Shown here: piece after piece, positions 61,702-64,000 of the stretch
How positions within the stretch are numbered: the first letter of the stretch is position 1
Layout of the letters: each line of letters starts with the position of its first letter
Source: a virus
IMG/VR virus record: IMGVR_UViG_3300042374_001628
Coordinates: 1-64,000 of that record
Strand: one strand, 5' to 3'
DNA: 64,000 nucleotides
Position numbers and translations under genes: made by a program
Notes under the pieces: generated by a model
Seen by the model: only the letters and a program-made list of their open reading frames with translations
Told to the model about the DNA's origin: nothing
Database searches by the model: none

Positions 61702-62564
61702 TTATAGCCAATCAAAGATCTTCTGAAAAGCATAAATTCATACTTGTAGCCAATCAGTATTTTTCGCTAATTAATAAGCCACGAAACCTTCCAACTTACC
61801 AAATAGGGGCAATAACAGAATTGATAAACGCACTGTACGAATCAAATTTATGGGAAAAATTTGTTGCAGTATATCCATTCGTTGGCGATGGTAGTTCTGA
61901 AAAAAACAGTTTAAATTTAATAGATCCATATAAATATAAAATTAGCTGGAGCGGATCTATTATATTTAATAAATTTGGTATTAATGGAAATGGTGGGATA
62001 GGATTGACAGGAATTAAATTGGTTGATTTAAGCGATTTTACAAACGTTCATTTAAGCGCGTATACGCGCACAGCAATAACCAATACTATTGGGCGAGGAA
62101 GACTTATTGGGGCAAATACACAAAATAGACTTGTTGCCATAAGAGACGTTGGCGCGCTAGAAATAAATTATAATAAAGAAAATGGTATAGTTGGATTTGT
62201 TTATAATGTGCTAAACAATAGCGGTGGATTTGGTATGATTTATGAAAATATGTTAAATAATTCAATTTCTGGAAATGGCTTTTTAATAGCAAATAACAAC
62301 AATAAAGAAAAAAAATACGCAAAATGTTATCTCAATGGTTCTATTTTTGGAGAGCAATTTCCATTACTTCCAACAGAAATACACACAGCAAACCAGAGAA
62401 CGTTAACAATATTTGGAGATGGGTATGAAAACCTAAACACATCACCACTACGAGCCAATATTGCATTTGCCAGTATTGGATACGGTCTTTCAGATAATGA
62501 TATATTTAATTTTAATAAAATAGTACAATCTTTTCAGGTGGCAATGGATAGATCAGTAATGTAA
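61698..62564 (+). CDS. Tail fibre/adhesin-type protein (family F1, shorter paralogue)
   Basis: A 288-residue product that follows the 398-residue gene in layout: ESNLWEKFVAVYPFVGDGSS, a beta-rich middle with a Gly/Asn-rich NGNGGIGLTG and KCYLNGSIFGEQFPL, and the closing RANIAFASIGYGLSDND with FNKIVQSFQVAMDRSV. It lacks the C-terminal extension of the other. Pairing of F1 and F2 genes suggests a duplicated fibre module. The receptor is unknown. Confidence 0.7.
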   Translation: MIIANQRSSEKHKFILVANQYFSLINKPRNLPTYQIGAITELINALYESNLWEKFVAVYPFVGDGSSEKNSLNLIDPYKYKISWSGSIIFNKFGINGNGGIGLTGIKLVDLSDFTNVHLSAYTRTAITNTIGRGRLIGANTQNRLVAIRDVGALEINYNKENGIVGFVYNVLNNSGGFGMIYENMLNNSISGNGFLIANNNNKEKKYAKCYLNGSIFGEQFPLLPTEIHTANQRTLTIFGDGYENLNTSPLRANIAFASIGYGLSDNDIFNFNKIVQSFQVAMDRSVM

Positions 62565-62572
62565 TAAAAATA

Positions 62573-64000
62573 ATGGCAAGCGTTTTTTCAATTGAGAGTA
62601 TCAACCTAAATGGCGATATATTAACCGCAAATAATGGCAGTTTATATATTAACAATAATTTAGTAAAAAATACATCTGGAATACAACTTTCAGATAGATT
62701 TTTTATAAAAGGCTATGCTCCGATATCATTTTACTCCAAATGGCCACAGCAAGGAGATTATTTAAATGAAACGTATTTGAATGATTTTTTTATGGCTACT
62801 GGAATGCTTGTAACATGCAGCCAGCCAAGTACCGGAAATCAAATATTTTGGGGTGGATTTTATCAACGCCCAGCATCATCATCAATAGATACAACTGTAT
62901 TTGCAAACTTTGAATTACAACCAAAGCAAATCATACAGCATAACCCTATAAATTATAAAATTGAACGTGACAGAATTATAGGGCTAAATATATATAATGC
63001 ACCCGAAGATATGCGCTCTATCTCAATTCATTTGTTGGGATATTTTCCAGCAGCAGCTCATTTTGATAGGATGCCTAAGCAAATTAATTTTTATGCAAAA
63101 AATGCTCCTATCTATGGAGACAGTATTCATGAAGAATATTCTCAATGGGATTCGCTATATACTGGTGTTGGAATATACTGCTCAACGACTGGAATTGACA
63201 AATTAACATACACCCAACTAATAACTGGATATATTAGTGGCGTAGCTCAAAATGAACCATTATATGTATTATCTAAAAGTTTAGCAAAACAAAAATGCGA
63301 CCCATGCGATCCAGATATGGATTTTTCATCATGGAGTGGTTATTATTTAAATGAAAATAAAATAAATTTTCCAACAGGAAATAATTTTTCTGGACTATCT
63401 GGGCAAAATGGATTTTCCAACACTTCTGGCTTTTCATATACAGGATTTCAAATATTAAACAATCAAACAATATTAAATGGAATATATAGCGGCTACGGAG
63501 ATTCACTATTTGGATCTGGGGAAATGTTGCAAAGTATAGGATGGAGAAGTGGGGCTTTTATAGAGCCAATATCTGGATTTGTAAGCGGCTATACTGATCA
63601 ATACGGCACATTCAAACGCCTTTCCATTATTACCACTGGAGTTTCCGGCTCTGGGATAGATACTGGAATATTTAGGCTAGACTTAACTGGGTTTGTAATT
63701 GGATCAAGTGGTTACTTTATTAATGGTAAAAAATATTTTTTTCCATCAGATAGGCCAATTTCTTATAATATAGTTGGTTTCATGAGTGGCTATATGGATT
63801 CTATCGGTCGATTTTCAGGTTTTCAAAATCTAAATATCATATCAGGATCAAGTGGATATTTTATAAATACACCATCCGATTATGTGCAAGTATTTTTTCC
63901 TACTGGAAACTCTTTCAATAACTTTATTGGTATGTATGGAATTTATACTGGTAGCGGATACTCATCATATCATACTGGATTTTCATTTCCTCTTGGAAGT
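62573..64000 (+). CDS. SG-repeat fibre protein, C-terminus cut by window edge
   Basis: A frame starting at an ATG at 62573 is open to base 64000 (476 codons). After a globular beginning (residues 1-~215, containing FYSKWPQQGDYLNETYLNDF and SIHLLGYFPAAAHFDRM) it becomes a chain of Gly-rich turns and hydrophobic strands: GFVSGYTDQYGTFKRLSIIT, then GFMSGYMDSIGRFSGFQNLN, two copies of one repeat about 66 residues apart, with intervening FPxGNxF elements. It is likely a fibre shaft. No stop codon is seen; the real end lies outside the window. Confidence 0.65.
   Translation, partial: MASVFSIESINLNGDILTANNGSLYINNNLVKNTSGIQLSDRFFIKGYAPISFYSKWPQQGDYLNETYLNDFFMATGMLVTCSQPSTGNQIFWGGFYQRPASSSIDTTVFANFELQPKQIIQHNPINYKIERDRIIGLNIYNAPEDMRSISIHLLGYFPAAAHFDRMPKQINFYAKNAPIYGDSIHEEYSQWDSLYTGVGIYCSTTGIDKLTYTQLITGYISGVAQNEPLYVLSKSLAKQKCDPCDPDMDFSSWSGYYLNENKINFPTGNNFSGLSGQNGFSNTSGFSYTGFQILNNQTILNGIYSGYGDSLFGSGEMLQSIGWRSGAFIEPISGFVSGYTDQYGTFKRLSIITTGVSGSGIDTGIFRLDLTGFVIGSSGYFINGKKYFFPSDRPISYNIVGFMSGYMDSIGRFSGFQNLNIISGSSGYFINTPSDYVQVFFPTGNSFNNFIGMYGIYTGSGYSSYHTGFSFPLGS

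Noticed and set aside
1-64000. tRNA genes, CRISPR arrays, insertion sequences and diversity-generating retroelements
   Set aside because: I saw no cloverleaf-type sequence with TTCRA arm, no regularly spaced repeats, no transposase and no reverse transcriptase. Short tRNAs could be missed by eye, but the gaps are too small to hold most of them.
1-64000. Alternative genetic code (stop codon reassignment)
   Set aside because: Conserved proteins end at the expected lengths with TAA, TGA or TAG, and none of these stops interrupts a conserved domain except the GT9 case, which is a frame break.

Overview
This 64 kb window is an AT-rich stretch of a large tailed-phage genome, probably a siphovirus. 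It encodes a large terminase, portal, capsid maturation protease with scaffold, HK97-like capsid protein, small head-tail connector proteins, a tail tube protein and a 1680-residue tape measure protein. I recognise no tail sheath. Genes are packed with few gaps (the longest is about 130 bp), many are overlapped by 1, 4 or 8 bases, and TAA, TAG and TGA behave as ordinary stops. The host cannot be named from the sequence. Many gene heads lack a clear Shine-Dalgarno sequence.

Layout. (1) From 1 to about 16.3 kb, transcription runs leftward. This block holds a large unknown protein cut by the window edge, GDP-mannose 4,6-dehydratase, a nucleotide block (dUTPase, dCMP deaminase, B12-dependent class II ribonucleotide reductase), then a sugar-nucleotide and glycosyltransferase cluster, a small protein with an SSB-like tail and a sigma-70-like factor. 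(2) From 16.37 to 21.25 kb, transcription runs rightward: a membrane protein, a possible ssDNA-binding protein, a very large glycosyltransferase whose GT9 domain is split over two reading frames, and a possible recombination protein. (3) From 57.2 down to 21.25 kb runs the leftward virion module: PhoH, zinc ribbon, a second sigma-like factor with a four-cysteine insert, a coiled-coil protein (possible small terminase), an ERCC4-type nuclease with a zinc finger, terminase, portal, fibre-like and head proteins, protease/scaffold, capsid, connectors, tail tube, tape measure and tail-tip proteins. (4) From 57.35 kb to the right edge lie rightward fibre/adhesin genes in two paralogous pairs, the last open gene running off the window.

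How the parts fit. The two sigma-like factors probably redirect host RNA polymerase. A recurring TGTAAT(A/T)-rich element lies 9-41 bases upstream of about ten gene heads, and three strong terminators isolate highly expressed genes such as the capsid and tail tube. The sugar cluster looks able to make GDP-linked and UDP-linked 6-deoxy sugars and assemble a short glycan, perhaps on the virion or the host surface. The most unusual observations are a nuclease-like (PD-(D/E)XK) domain apparently embedded in the tape measure protein between PNFA motifs, the shared promoter-like element beside two phage sigma factors, the GT9 domain broken at an A6 run, and the ERCC4/zinc-finger nuclease beside the terminase. 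All functional calls are from reading motifs by eye; no database search was possible.
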